Positions 8,485 to 16,595 of a stretch of DNA of 28,441 bases are shown piece by piece. How positions within the stretch are numbered: the stretch's first letter is position 1; every line of letters starts with the position of its first letter. Under the pieces are notes generated by a model, which worked only from the letters and a program-made list of their open reading frames with translations, was not told the DNA's origin and made no database searches. This stretch comes from Thermoplasmatota archaeon. Its GTDB lineage: Archaea; Thermoplasmatota; Penumbrarchaeia; Penumbrarchaeales; Penumbrarchaeaceae. The position numbers and the translations under genes were made by a program. The stretch is taken from assembly GCA_030591285.1 (NCBI GenBank), contig JAUVBH010000001.1, forward strand, positions 1 to 28,441, written 5' to 3'.

Positions 8485-8521
8485 GGGGGGGGGAACCAAA
8501 ACCCCCCCCCCCTCTTTTTTT
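8485..8521 (+). terminator. Poly-G/poly-C hairpin with T-tract
   Basis: Nine G (8485-8493), an eight-base loop and eleven C (8502-8512) form a pure G:C stem, followed directly by TCTTTTTTT and more T-rich sequence. It sits 15 bases after the stop of the Pro-rich surface protein. This is an extreme form of an intrinsic terminator. Homopolymer lengths may be inexact in the assembly. Confidence 0.75.
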
Positions 8522-8540
8522 CTTATTTTTCAGAACATAA

Positions 8541-8550
8541 GGTTAATAAT
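8541..8550 (+). promoter_or_regulatory. Possible TATA box for the second surface-protein gene
   Basis: GGTTAATAAT follows the upstream terminator. It would give a leader of about 50 nt that holds AGGTGG (8610-8615), eight bases before ATG 8624. The match to the TATA consensus is moderate. Confidence 0.35.
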
Positions 8551-8623
8551 CCTTACTTCAATATTCAGTTAGACTTTGAGGATTCTGTAACAGTTAGATC
8601 GATCCTCGCAGGTGGTTAATTTC

Positions 8624-11600
8624 ATGATATTGCCTAACAAGATCTCTACTTGGACCTCTGCGATCGTAATATCGCTGTTGTTCATTTTCTCCGGTCTGAA
8701 CTATGGTTTGGACGATGTAAAGGAGGTTTCTGTCCCTGGACTTGGCGATCCTACCTTCATCACTGGGGAACCAACAAGGAACAGTCAATACTTCTATTCC
8801 ACAACAGGTGGGAAATGGGTCTATGATTTCTCTGACATAGATCCTCTATCAAATTCACAGAATCTTCTTTTCAAAGATGGAGTTGGGGCCCTAAAAGAGA
8901 GTGAAGAACTGGATGAGTTCTCCACAGGGACTCCTGGCACACTTCCCTCCGGATGGACTGAAAGCGATGCATCCCAGGGTGATTTTTTACTGGACCCTTC
9001 CATCTACAATGAAGCCGCGAACGGGGTCCTTTTTTCATCAGTGAGTGGAGACGGTGACTATGGGGTAAGTCATGTAGTACCCACTGTTGCATCTTCTGAT
9101 GATCTGGAGATCAAACTTTCTATCAGAATTGATATGATCTCGGAGGGCACTACACCACAGGGTTTTGCGATCAAGGTTCATTATACTGGTTCTACAGAAG
9201 GTCCAGAACTGAGATTGCATCAGAACGGTACAATTTCTTTTTTCGGCTGGGATGGGGCCCAGAACAGGGAGCACTTCAGCCAGGGAGCATCATTGAGCAG
9301 CGATCTGTGGTATGACCTCATCTTGAATATCAATATGACCTCTCAGCGTTGTGGATTGGATGTGGATGGTCGAAAAGAGTTTTGGAATATGCCAATGAGG
9401 TCATCTTCCGGAGGGAATATTCTTTTCCTGAACACATTGACCCTCCATACTGGAGCGGATCAGGATACAGCTGACATATACCTTGATGATATCTTTGCAA
9501 CCAAGAACACGATAGATACAGGTTTCTACAGATCCCCTACGATCTCCAAGACCCCGTTGATGAAGTGGCAGTTCCTGCAGGTATATCCTGGGCAGAACGA
9601 GGACCTTTTGTCCCTTTCCCTGATAAACATATCCAATAACCTGCCATATTCCGGTTTCGACTCCATTCCTGTTCCTGGTAATGGAAGGATAGACCTATCT
9701 TCCATGCCTAACACTGTTTCAAACTTCAGGATCCGTGTGGATATGGAGAGAGATGTTGACAGAAGACCATCCCTGGATCTTATTGGAGCAAGTTGGCTCG
9801 ATCCACTTCAGTTCTTCGATCCGCTATTCCCTGGTACTGGACTTCAAAGTATCGATGTTGACTTCATCAATAATGGACTCACATTGAAAAAGACCGGTCC
9901 AACATCATACAAGGATTCGGGACAGGTTACAACACCGTTGGTCAACCTTGAAAATGAGAGGGTATGGGGAAAGGTCCTATCCATATTCGATCTTCCAATG
10001 GGTTGCAATTTTACAATGGAAATAATCAGTCCAACATCCCAGGACCGGATACCTGGAACTTCACCATCCTACAATGGAACACTTGACCTTATATGGGTGC
10101 ATCCACTGGATCATGATGGTTTCAGGATAAGGATAACGATCCGGGGTGATGGCATCTCAACTCCTACCATCAACTGGTTGGCAGTGTCCACTTTTGAAAA
10201 CACTCCACCGATAATTGATCTGGTTTCACTTGAGGATAACATGATCAACAGAATGGACAGCACCAACGTCACTTTCCGTTCTATAGATGAGACCGACCCT
10301 ATCGTTACAACCGATCTCGCATATAGAACATCGACAGAAGGTCCATGGATCCAGGAAATGATCTCCGGAAGGAGTGTCCAGGGGGAGTTCACCTCCTATA
10401 AACTCTCCCCGGCATCGGATGATCCGGTTGGGTCATATGAGCTCCGTTTCAGTTCTATGGATAGAAGTGGAGTGACAACCCATTTGCAGGGGTATTTCCT
10501 GAATGTGGAGAATAGAATAGTGACAAAACCTATGATCGATCTATCCCCGGGTGTTGCCTTCACAGATAATATCATCCGTGTATCCGTAACCGGTGATTCA
10601 TTTGATCCCGAGGAGGATATGGTCCGGTACAGGTTCCACTGGTTCGTGAATGGAGTTATGGTTGACCCAAGTGATCCAGGGGGCCCCGCACCTGAGTGGA
10701 AACCATCGAATGTCAGTTCGAAGGAATCCACTTTGTCACCAGTTTTCACCGAAGCGGGAGATAATATTACCTGTAGAGTGGTTCCAACCGATCTGATAGA
10801 TGACGGTCCTGCAGCAGAAACCTGGGCGATCATCAACAACTCACCCCCCAGTGGACCTGACAATCAGATATCCTTCGTTGTGGAGGAGGACTCTACGGTG
10901 AACATTGATCTTGAGATGCATTTTTCTGATGCAGATCTGGATACCTTGATCTTCTCGCTTGATCACCCTGCTTCACTGATCGTTGAAGAACTTTCTATGG
11001 GTATCTACAATGTAACTCCAATTCAAGATCTCAATGGAGAATATCTTATCAACATATCTGCTACCGACGGCAGCTCCCAGGCCTTCGGCCAGGTATCTAT
11101 AACTTACACCCCCCTCAATGACCCCCCCACCATACAGGAAGTACCATCGAGGACCATCAAGCAGGGAGAGAAGATCGAGATATCTGTGATATGGGGCGAT
11201 CCGGAGGATCCGGATATTTCAGTTCTAACAGGCGATCTTCCTGACACATGGGGTAGTGATGGAAGATGTGAATTCGATGAGGAGAACTCAACCCTTGTTA
11301 TTGAAGCTGAGAATGGAAATGTCGGATCGCACTTTTTCACCTTCATTGTGACAGATCCTCAAGGACTTGAGGATCAGATCACCTTCAATATCTCCGTGGA
11401 AAACATCAATGATCCCATAGAAGGGGCCCTGATCCTCACCCCTCTCTCAGGATATACAGTAAAAGCAGGAGAGGAGGTCGAATTTGAGGGGGACGTTATT
11501 GATCCTGACAAGATCCATGGTCAGGAATTCTTCTACACCTGGGTTTTGGTGACAGAAACCATTGGAACGGGAAGAAATATAACCTATATCTTCGAAGAAC

Positions 11601-12127
11601 CTGGGACATATTCAGTTATACTGGAGGTTTCGGAAGGAACCGGTTCCAGATCTGCCACAGTGGAGATCACAGTTGGGAAGAAGGATGACGGCGGTGGTGG
11701 AGGAGGAAGTGGAGGCGGGGATGAAAAGAGTCCGGAAGTTAACATTCTATTAATCATCCTGCCATCTGTAGGCGTCATACTGCTTGGTTTGATACTGATC
11801 ATTGCATTTATGCTCTCAAGGAAGAAGAAAGCAGAGACCGAAGAACCAGAGGAGACCCCTGTGGAAGATGAGGTCAATGAAGAACCTCCTGAAGAAGTGG
11901 AAGAGAAGGTTGAGGAGGAACCGATCGAACCTCCACCTGTTCCGGTCCAAGAACCCACACCTGAACCAGAACCTGATCTCATGATGCCATCCGGGGACGA
12001 CCTCCTCATGCCGGATGACCTAGGGTCTATGGACATTCCACAGATCGAAGTCCCTGAAACCCCTAAGGTTTCGGAACCCGAGCCTGAGGAGTCAGATGTG
12101 CAATACTATTCACCTTCCAAAAAATAG
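8624..12127 (+). CDS. Large surface protein: lectin-like fold, Ig/cadherin/PKD-like domains, membrane anchor, acidic Pro-rich tail
   Basis: A 1,167-residue protein. A signal peptide (MILPNKISTWTSAIVISLLF) leads to a concanavalin-like domain at about 90-290, seen as LPSGWTESD..LRLHQNGTISFF..YLDDIFAT. Several Ig or cadherin-like domains follow, with NNSPPSGPDNQISFVVEEDS and DPPTIQEVPSRTIKQGEKIE marking domain junctions. A PKD-like domain is near the end (YTWVLVTE..FEEPGTYSVILEVSEG, about 965-1015). A flexible Gly-rich linker (DDGGGGGGSGGGDE) precedes one membrane helix at about 1040-1064. The tail of about 100 residues is Glu/Pro-rich and ends YYSPSKK. I start at ATG 8624, supported by AGGTGG eight bases upstream; a GTG at 8612 overlaps that site. 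The design parallels the neighbouring surface proteins. The binding partner is unknown. Confidence 0.8.
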   Translation: MILPNKISTWTSAIVISLLFIFSGLNYGLDDVKEVSVPGLGDPTFITGEPTRNSQYFYSTTGGKWVYDFSDIDPLSNSQNLLFKDGVGALKESEELDEFSTGTPGTLPSGWTESDASQGDFLLDPSIYNEAANGVLFSSVSGDGDYGVSHVVPTVASSDDLEIKLSIRIDMISEGTTPQGFAIKVHYTGSTEGPELRLHQNGTISFFGWDGAQNREHFSQGASLSSDLWYDLILNINMTSQRCGLDVDGRKEFWNMPMRSSSGGNILFLNTLTLHTGADQDTADIYLDDIFATKNTIDTGFYRSPTISKTPLMKWQFLQVYPGQNEDLLSLSLINISNNLPYSGFDSIPVPGNGRIDLSSMPNTVSNFRIRVDMERDVDRRPSLDLIGASWLDPLQFFDPLFPGTGLQSIDVDFINNGLTLKKTGPTSYKDSGQVTTPLVNLENERVWGKVLSIFDLPMGCNFTMEIISPTSQDRIPGTSPSYNGTLDLIWVHPLDHDGFRIRITIRGDGISTPTINWLAVSTFENTPPIIDLVSLEDNMINRMDSTNVTFRSIDETDPIVTTDLAYRTSTEGPWIQEMISGRSVQGEFTSYKLSPASDDPVGSYELRFSSMDRSGVTTHLQGYFLNVENRIVTKPMIDLSPGVAFTDNIIRVSVTGDSFDPEEDMVRYRFHWFVNGVMVDPSDPGGPAPEWKPSNVSSKESTLSPVFTEAGDNITCRVVPTDLIDDGPAAETWAIINNSPPSGPDNQISFVVEEDSTVNIDLEMHFSDADLDTLIFSLDHPASLIVEELSMGIYNVTPIQDLNGEYLINISATDGSSQAFGQVSITYTPLNDPPTIQEVPSRTIKQGEKIEISVIWGDPEDPDISVLTGDLPDTWGSDGRCEFDEENSTLVIEAENGNVGSHFFTFIVTDPQGLEDQITFNISVENINDPIEGALILTPLSGYTVKAGEEVEFEGDVIDPDKIHGQEFFYTWVLVTETIGTGRNITYIFEEPGTYSVILEVSEGTGSRSATVEITVGKKDDGGGGGGSGGGDEKSPEVNILLIILPSVGVILLGLILIIAFMLSRKKKAETEEPEETPVEDEVNEEPPEEVEEKVEEEPIEPPPVPVQEPTPEPEPDLMMPSGDDLLMPDDLGSMDIPQIEVPETPKVSEPEPEESDVQYYSPSKK

Positions 12128-12158
12128 ATGTGGAACATGTTCGAAGTCATTTCGGCAA

Positions 12159-12168
12159 AATTTATATG
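12159..12168 (+). promoter_or_regulatory. TATA box for a leaderless glycosyltransferase mRNA
   Basis: AATTTATATG lies 25-30 nt before ATG 12193, and no ribosome binding site precedes that codon. This places transcription at or very near the ATG. Confidence 0.6.
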
Positions 12169-12192
12169 TCCTTCGACCTTAGGGCATTTCCA

Positions 12193-13326
12193 ATGGGTTC
12201 AGTAGATGAAAGCAAGGTCCCCTTGCTATCGGTGATAATTCCCACATTCAATGAAAGGGAAAACATGCCGATCATCATACCCAAAATTGCCCAGGTACTT
12301 GGTGATTCATCTGTCCCCCATGAGATAATTGTAATGGATGATGATTCCCCGGATGGGACATCCGAAGCTGTTGGCGAGGTTCAGAAGGAGATACCCCAGG
12401 CCAGATGTGTTGTAAGAAAGACCGATAAAGGACTTTCACCAGCTGTGATCCAGGGTTACAAAGAAGCCAAGGGCGATATCCATCTCGTGATGGATGCCGA
12501 TCTTTCACATCCAGTTGAAGTGCTTCCAAAGATGTACAATGCCATCGTCAAGGATGGAGCTGATGTTGTTGTTGGCTCCAGACATACAACGGGTGGCGGG
12601 ATAGAGAATTGGCCATTCATGAGACGGTTCATCTCATGGGGCGCTGCAATGATGGCACGACCCTTGACACCCTGTTCCGATCCGATGTCTGGTTTCTTTG
12701 CAATAAGACCCAAGGTGATCGACGGGGCCCCTCTCAAAGCAAAAGGATATAAGATCCTCCTTGAAGTCCTTGTCAAGGGAAAATATGACAAGGTTTCAGA
12801 AGTGCCCATCACTTTCAAGGACAGGGAATTGGGTGAATCGAAGCTTGGAAGCAAGGTGATGGTCAATTATATCCAGCATTTGATCCAGCTTTATCTCTTC
12901 CCAGGATCTGCTCCATTGATCAAGTTCCTCTTCGTTGGAGGAACAGGGATGCTCATTGATCTCGGAGTTATTTCCCTGCTTCTTTTCTTGTTGGGGGATA
13001 ATAATTTCGACCTGTTGGGTATGGAGGGACTGAAATATGTTTACCTTTACCAAGCAGGATCGTTCCTTGCCGCGGTGACCTGGAACTTCTTCTGGAACCG
13101 TTACTGGACCTTCAATGCCAGGAAAGGTTCGAAGTCCTCCCAATACACCAAGTTCTTTGTGGTAGCGATCATTGCATTTTGTGTCAGGACAGCTTTGATG
13201 TATGTTGGAGTTGATGTGATAGGTCTCAATGGGGAACCCTGGTACCAGGTCATTCTGATAGGAGTAATATTCATTGTCACTGTCATCAACTATCTCGGAT
13301 CCAAGCTTTGGGCATTCAAGAAATGA
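12193..13326 (+). CDS. Dolichol-phosphate mannosyltransferase-like GT2 fused to a GtrA membrane domain
   Basis: A 377-residue protein. Residues 11-235 form a GT-A fold: LSVIIPTFNERENM at 12-25, MDDDSPDGTSE at 48-58, and DADLSHP at 101-107, whose D101-A-D103 is the metal/nucleotide-binding DXD motif. FKDRELGESKL (209-218) is typical of DPM1/polyprenyl-phosphate sugar synthases. Residues about 240-377 are a GtrA domain with four membrane helices and the family signature WNFFWNRYWTF (297-307). The enzyme should load a sugar from a nucleotide donor onto a polyprenyl phosphate, and the GtrA part is thought to anchor or flip the product. Flanking genes encode sequon-rich surface proteins, consistent with a role in N-glycosylation. 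The start at 12193 rests on the TATA spacing; the frame is open to a GTG at 12130, giving an implausible 21-residue extension. Confidence 0.9.
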   Translation: MGSVDESKVPLLSVIIPTFNERENMPIIIPKIAQVLGDSSVPHEIIVMDDDSPDGTSEAVGEVQKEIPQARCVVRKTDKGLSPAVIQGYKEAKGDIHLVMDADLSHPVEVLPKMYNAIVKDGADVVVGSRHTTGGGIENWPFMRRFISWGAAMMARPLTPCSDPMSGFFAIRPKVIDGAPLKAKGYKILLEVLVKGKYDKVSEVPITFKDRELGESKLGSKVMVNYIQHLIQLYLFPGSAPLIKFLFVGGTGMLIDLGVISLLLFLLGDNNFDLLGMEGLKYVYLYQAGSFLAAVTWNFFWNRYWTFNARKGSKSSQYTKFFVVAIIAFCVRTALMYVGVDVIGLNGEPWYQVILIGVIFIVTVINYLGSKLWAFKK

Positions 13327-13380
13327 TGCCATAACACCATTCTAAGCCACATTTCTTCCACAACTTTAAAAAAGGAAGTA

Positions 13381-14415
13381 ATGGGATTTTCCCCCGTGAG
13401 ATACCATTGGCTTTCATTGTTCATCATCTCGTCCCTTCTGTTGATGTTGATCCCATTCGATCTTCATGTTGATGGAGAGTTAGATGGACCGCAGCAGACA
13501 GTTGATCTGGTCAGAATGGAGATCGATGAGGAGACCATTTCCATCGATATCAGTTTCAATGGTTCCTTCACAGGTCAATTGCGTTGTAGAGCGATCCTGA
13601 TCTTCGACCTAGGCATTGCAATAGAATATGTGAATGTCTATTTTGAACCGGAGTACCCGGAATATGTATCGGTAGTTCTGGAGGAATATGAGGCACGGTT
13701 GACATCCGAGGATCCGATCCACGAATTCACGGCGAACATCAGTATCGATCCTGGCACCACCTCCGCACTGAATCCAATCGTAATAATGGATGGAACCGCC
13801 AGGACCAATCATGGCAACGATGGAGGGGTGGAAACCGATTCAGCTTCGGTCAGGATACTTCCTTACTACAGTGCAACTATCTTCTTCAGGGTCCCAACCG
13901 GTACCATTGATGGAGGTTCATCAAAGAACTTCATTCTCACCCTGCAGAACACCGGGAATGCAGGGGGGCATTACATTCTCACAGTTACCAATGCCGAGTT
14001 CCTGGCCTCCAAGGGGATCGAGGTTACCTTTCCTGACTCCCGGGTCTACGTCGAAGAGAATGGTGAGAGAGAAGTTGATGTCAAGGTATCGGTTTCGGGT
14101 AGTGCAAGGAGAGGATCATACATTGTCAAGATCGCTGTATGGTCCGAGAAGGTGGGTCATGCATCCGAACAGGATAACCCTGCCTCACTGACCCTCAACG
14201 TGGAGGAAGGTTACAGCAAGATCCTTGGACTCATCAAGGATCCGATCTATCTCTGGGTCGGCCTTGGAATACTCCTGGTATTGGTCGTATTGGCAATCTG
14301 GGGGACCATCAAACTACGGGAGCATCTCCTGTGGAAGCGTACACTGAACAATATACGGAACGCTGAGCTCGAGGAGGATCCCCAGTCAGCTGAGGAAGAA
14401 GAAACCATCATCTGA
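13381..14415 (+). CDS. Single-pass surface protein with beta-sandwich domains
   Basis: A 344-residue protein. The signal peptide is YHWLSLFIISSLLLMLIPFD. The extracellular part holds two beta-sandwich regions; the second (about 160-275) resembles the NEW3/CARDB-type domains of archaeal surface proteins, with FRVPTGTIDGGSSKNFILTL, LQNTGNAGGHYILTV and GSARRGSYIVKIAVW. A membrane helix lies at 288-310, and a short acidic cytoplasmic tail ends QSAEEEETII. It is a smaller version of the design seen in its neighbours. It is convergent with the giant protein gene, only 14 bp apart. A TATA-like CTTTAAAA at 13364-13371 is too close to ATG 13381 but well spaced for GTG 13396, which also begins a good signal peptide, so the start is unsettled. 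Confidence 0.7.
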   Translation: MGFSPVRYHWLSLFIISSLLLMLIPFDLHVDGELDGPQQTVDLVRMEIDEETISIDISFNGSFTGQLRCRAILIFDLGIAIEYVNVYFEPEYPEYVSVVLEEYEARLTSEDPIHEFTANISIDPGTTSALNPIVIMDGTARTNHGNDGGVETDSASVRILPYYSATIFFRVPTGTIDGGSSKNFILTLQNTGNAGGHYILTVTNAEFLASKGIEVTFPDSRVYVEENGEREVDVKVSVSGSARRGSYIVKIAVWSEKVGHASEQDNPASLTLNVEEGYSKILGLIKDPIYLWVGLGILLVLVVLAIWGTIKLREHLLWKRTLNNIRNAELEEDPQSAEEEETII

Positions 14416-14429
14416 TGTAGTTTCTATGT

Positions 14430-16592
14430 TCAATCTTCGTAATCATCATCATCATCATCGAAGTCGAGTTCCTCTTCATCATCCTCTTCTTCTTCCATGT
14501 CCTCGAACTCTGCACCGCAGTTGGGGCACATTGGCTCCTCGACCGATACCAGATCTCCGCACGATGAGCAGATGCTCATGTTGTCCAATTCTTCCATCTC
14601 ATCAGCATCATCCATCATGGGTGGAAGTTTTGCAACGCCTGGTCCATCATCATCGTAAATGGCTTCAGCATCACTCCCACTCACTGGTGGTGGAGCCTGG
14701 GTTGGAAGATTGATGGTTCCGTTGTAGACAAGGTAGAGGAAGACGAAGACTGCAATGATTATCAACAGGACAAGGAGAAGGGTCAGTATCTGGATCCAAA
14801 GCGTCTCCTTCTCTGTCGGTGCCTTTGAGATACTTGCATCCCTCGGTGCATAATCATCTTCATTGAGGACCCCATCTCCATCGATGTCCTCATCCTGATC
14901 ATCACCTTTACCGTCATAGTCCATATCCCCCGGTCTTGATGCTGTCTTCGGGCGTGTGTCGAACCATATCGGGTCGTTCATATCTGGATTGTCTGGATGA
15001 ATGTCCGGGATACCGTCATTGTCATCATCCAGGTCCATCCAGGCCAATGAATTCTTGTTATCACCATCAGGCAGACCATCCCCATCGGAGTCCAAGGGCA
15101 TATCGAACCGATCCTTTGGATTGGTTTTAAGTTCGATTTCCCAATCATCAAAGAATCCATCCTGGTCGTCGTCCTTATCGTCATTGGGATCGTTCTTACC
15201 GTTCCCATTTGCGTCATCGAGGAGTCCATCACCATCCGTGTCGGTCGGGGTTACATAAACAGAAAGGTAGAATGTTACACCGGGAAGGTTGTTGGAATCA
15301 TACGGGGTTATTCCTACACTGATGTTTGCTGGATAGTTCCAGTTGCCTTCGGTTTTCTGGATCTCTGACCAGGTATCAGAGATCGCTATTGGATAGCCTC
15401 TGACATACCACTGGTAACTTATGGTTACAAGATCTCCATCCGGATCACCCCAGATCAGGTCCTTGATATACACCCTCCCAGTGTTTTCATCCACTAGTGA
15501 AGGCATCAATTTGGCTGAAGAGATGTATGGTGCTGAATTCCGGATGTATACTTCCGATGTCCTGACCTCACTTATCGAGAAACCGTCAGACACCCAGACC
15601 TTCACTCTTATCGTATCTCCTCTTGTGGTGAACCGATGATCAAGGATCGGTGAGTTTGGGGCTCCAATGGATTCGTATCCGGATTGGGTTTTCTTCTCCC
15701 ACAGGTAGTTGAATGTTACGACATTCGTTTCCGGGTCGTCCCAGAGTCCGGGAGATGCCATGAGGTCAGTAAGTGTTGTCGGGTTCAGTGTTTTGATGGA
15801 AGCAGAGTTCAATCTTGGTGGAATGTTGCCGATCATCACCGGTGGTGAATGTGCTGGAATTCCATACTCTCCCCCACTGATACCCAAGTTGTCAGCAGGA
15901 TAGATGGTATAATTCCAGATCTGGCCTGCATAGACATTCTCGACCTTGATGTTATTGTCGTAAGTTGGCATATGTGTTCCATTCAGATACCATTTGATGA
16001 CATGGCTTGTTGGTTCATTATCTCCATCAATATCGAACCATTCCCACACACCCATGATGGTATCACGGGTTCTTGGGACAGTAGGACTTTCACTGTCCAA
16101 TGCAATGATCCTTGGATTGGTTACCATTGGTTGGTCGTTCTTCTCAAGGACATGGATGGAGACAAACCAGGTGAAAGAAACTCCATGTGGATCTGTTGCT
16201 GTCACTGAAATGTTGCCCCTTCCATTCCAATCCTTGGCCAAATTCAGATCGAGCATGGTGCCATCCAGGAATGGTGATATCTCTGGTGTCAACTGTTGGA
16301 CAGAGAACGTCAGGTTGCCAAGATCGTCACCAATGTCCTTGAACCAGGGCTCAACGTCGACTGGCCCAACTTTCAATCCCTTATCCTCATCTGCAATGAG
16401 ATTTCCAACCGGGGCTTTTCCAGTTATGCTTGGGGCCTGGAATCCATAGTAGGTGATGGATATTGCCTGGTCAAGATCGAATGAGTCCATGATCTCAGCA
16501 AGAATGGGATCATTGTTCGCATCTTTTCCTTCTTGGTATTTCAACGTAAGCTCAACTGTCAGATCATCATCGATAACCGAATTATACAACAC
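14430..16592 (-). CDS. C-terminal part of a split giant surface protein: Ig-like domains, TSP3 calcium repeats, membrane anchor, zinc-ribbon tail
   Basis: 720 codons from GTG 16592. There is no signal peptide and no ribosome binding site. The first roughly 440 residues are Ig/cadherin-like (DDPETNVVTFNYLWEKK, WGDPDGDLVTISYQWYVRG). Residues about 447-590 are thrombospondin type-3-like calcium-binding repeats (DTDGDGLLDD, DSDGDGLPDGD, DLDDDNDGIPD, DIDGDGVLNEDD). A membrane helix lies at 600-623. The cytoplasmic tail contains a zinc ribbon (C675/C678 and C689/C692) and ends in a run of Asp/Glu. The frame is identical to that of the 1397-residue gene upstream and is separated from it only by TAA CAG. 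Extracellular domains cannot be exported without the upstream signal peptide, so this is probably the second half of one protein, interrupted by a stop or a sequence error. It is less likely to be an independent gene. Confidence 0.7.
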   Translation of the reverse strand: MLYNSVIDDDLTVELTLKYQEGKDANNDPILAEIMDSFDLDQAISITYYGFQAPSITGKAPVGNLIADEDKGLKVGPVDVEPWFKDIGDDLGNLTFSVQQLTPEISPFLDGTMLDLNLAKDWNGRGNISVTATDPHGVSFTWFVSIHVLEKNDQPMVTNPRIIALDSESPTVPRTRDTIMGVWEWFDIDGDNEPTSHVIKWYLNGTHMPTYDNNIKVENVYAGQIWNYTIYPADNLGISGGEYGIPAHSPPVMIGNIPPRLNSASIKTLNPTTLTDLMASPGLWDDPETNVVTFNYLWEKKTQSGYESIGAPNSPILDHRFTTRGDTIRVKVWVSDGFSISEVRTSEVYIRNSAPYISSAKLMPSLVDENTGRVYIKDLIWGDPDGDLVTISYQWYVRGYPIAISDTWSEIQKTEGNWNYPANISVGITPYDSNNLPGVTFYLSVYVTPTDTDGDGLLDDANGNGKNDPNDDKDDDQDGFFDDWEIELKTNPKDRFDMPLDSDGDGLPDGDNKNSLAWMDLDDDNDGIPDIHPDNPDMNDPIWFDTRPKTASRPGDMDYDGKGDDQDEDIDGDGVLNEDDYAPRDASISKAPTEKETLWIQILTLLLVLLIIIAVFVFLYLVYNGTINLPTQAPPPVSGSDAEAIYDDDGPGVAKLPPMMDDADEMEELDNMSICSSCGDLVSVEEPMCPNCGAEFEDMEEEEDDEEELDFDDDDDDYED

Positions 16593-16595
16593 CTG

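Noticed and set aside
8222..8499. Long minus-strand frames opposite the Pro-rich tail
   Set aside because: They are antisense shadows of CCA/CCT/CAG-rich codons, low complexity (Val/Trp/Gly), with no start signals.
14426..14713. His-rich plus-strand frame
   Set aside because: It is the complement of the Asp/Glu-rich and zinc-ribbon tail of the minus-strand protein.
15001..15258. Ser/Pro-rich plus-strand frame
   Set aside because: It is antisense to the TSP3 Asp-Gly repeats, whose GAT/GGT codons read as Ser/Pro on the other strand.
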